A DNA stretch of 64,000 nt from Niastella soli (GTDB lineage Bacteria > Bacteroidota > Bacteroidia > Chitinophagales > Chitinophagaceae), in assembly GCF_017742245.1 (NCBI RefSeq), contig NZ_JAGHKO010000001.1:1021061-1085060 (forward strand). The letters run 5' to 3'. Shown here piece by piece: positions 63,685-64,000 of this stretch. Each line of letters opens with the position of its first letter. Positions within the stretch are counted from its first letter, which is position 1. A program made the translations under genes and the position numbers. The notes beneath the pieces were generated by a model. That model saw only the letters and a list, made by a program, of their open reading frames with translations, searched no databases and was not told where the DNA came from.

Positions 63685-64000
63685 ATGACCGGAATTGATA
63701 GCGTACAGCTGGAACAGGTGATCGTTCATAAAGTGGGTAACCCCTCCCGCGGCGAGGAATTAAAACTTTCCCTAAACCCACTCACCCTGAATGATGAAAT
63801 GGTAAGAGGCCTGCTTACCAAATATTTCCTGGGGCCCTTTAATGAAAATGAAACTTACCATTTTACCCACCTCAGCGACGTAAATATGAACGAGGTATAC
63901 GCCTTTGTTCGCAGGATCTTCGAGGAAAGGGAAAGCTTTACCGAGCAATCTGCATTGCTGGCGCAATTCCTGTATAGTAAATCCACCCACGTAAAAGTAA
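63685..64000 (+). CDS. NdpA/YejK-like nucleoid-associated protein, 5' part
   Basis: From ATG 63685 an open frame runs off the right edge (105 codons). The start MTGIDSVQLEQVIVHKVGNPSRGEELKLSLNPLTLNDEMVRGLLTKYFLGPF, with the later YHFTHLSDVNMNEVYAFVRRIFE, matches the nucleoid-associated protein family of Bacteroidota. A -7-like TATCTTCG lies at 63658-63665. The 3' end is outside the window. Confidence 0.8.
   Translation, partial: MTGIDSVQLEQVIVHKVGNPSRGEELKLSLNPLTLNDEMVRGLLTKYFLGPFNENETYHFTHLSDVNMNEVYAFVRRIFEERESFTEQSALLAQFLYSKSTHVKV

Overview
The window comes from a chromosome of a Bacteroidota bacterium, most likely family Chitinophagaceae (Niastella/Chitinophaga-like). The evidence is a SusC/SusD pair followed by VCBS/ASPIC lipoproteins, promoters with the Bacteroidota -33 TTG / -7 TAnnTTTG signature, many lipoproteins and outer-membrane barrels, methionine synthase split in two, ribosomal protein THX, and intergenic 'word' repeats typical of that family. 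No exact species can be named from sequence alone.

Layout. 1-6.6 kb: secreted and hypothetical proteins, a membrane-anchored putative regulator divergent from a DoxX-like membrane protein, and an exported amidohydrolase. 6.7-10.9 kb: a small AT-rich island between a tRNA-like 3' fragment and an intact tRNA-Arg(CCU). It holds a decayed integrase, an antiphage dCTP/dCMP-deaminase-type defence gene, a second N-terminally truncated integrase, and an 11-bp repeat array with an inverted copy. 11-20.9 kb: DinB, VOC and TPR proteins, two response-regulator genes (NtrC type and receiver-HPt), a UvrD-type helicase fused to an Fe-S PD-(D/E)XK nuclease, and a lipoprotein. 20.9-33 kb: recR, split metH behind a long structured leader, a LOG-family protein, exonuclease III, HU, bTHX, pdxH, and a coiled-coil protein. 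33-37 kb: the leftward L13-S9-S2-EF-Ts-UMP kinase cluster. 37-39 kb: an HD-domain protein and a membrane-anchored protein. 39-51.5 kb: a leftward glycan-uptake-like locus (NUDIX-type regulator, SusC, SusD, two tandem VCBS/ASPIC lipoproteins). 52-64 kb: ligA, a NUMOD4/HNH-like protein, a DUF2461 protein, asd, a lamin-tail protein, a hicA (broken)/hicB pair, a PfkB kinase, TetR-PaaE, a lipoprotein and the start of an NdpA-like gene.

The strongest regulatory observation is upstream of asd. A promoter, a 20-codon leader peptide rich in Lys and Thr codons, an antiterminator segment and an intrinsic terminator together form a textbook transcription-attenuation module for the aspartate family of amino acids. 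Other notable points are a palindromic operator lying exactly inside the -33/-7 spacer of the susC promoter, a 16-bp palindrome in front of tetR, -7 boxes only 3-4 nt from start codons (implying leaderless mRNAs), a Gly/Arg-rich tail on ribosomal protein S2, and a hicA toxin killed by a single in-frame stop while its antitoxin remains intact.
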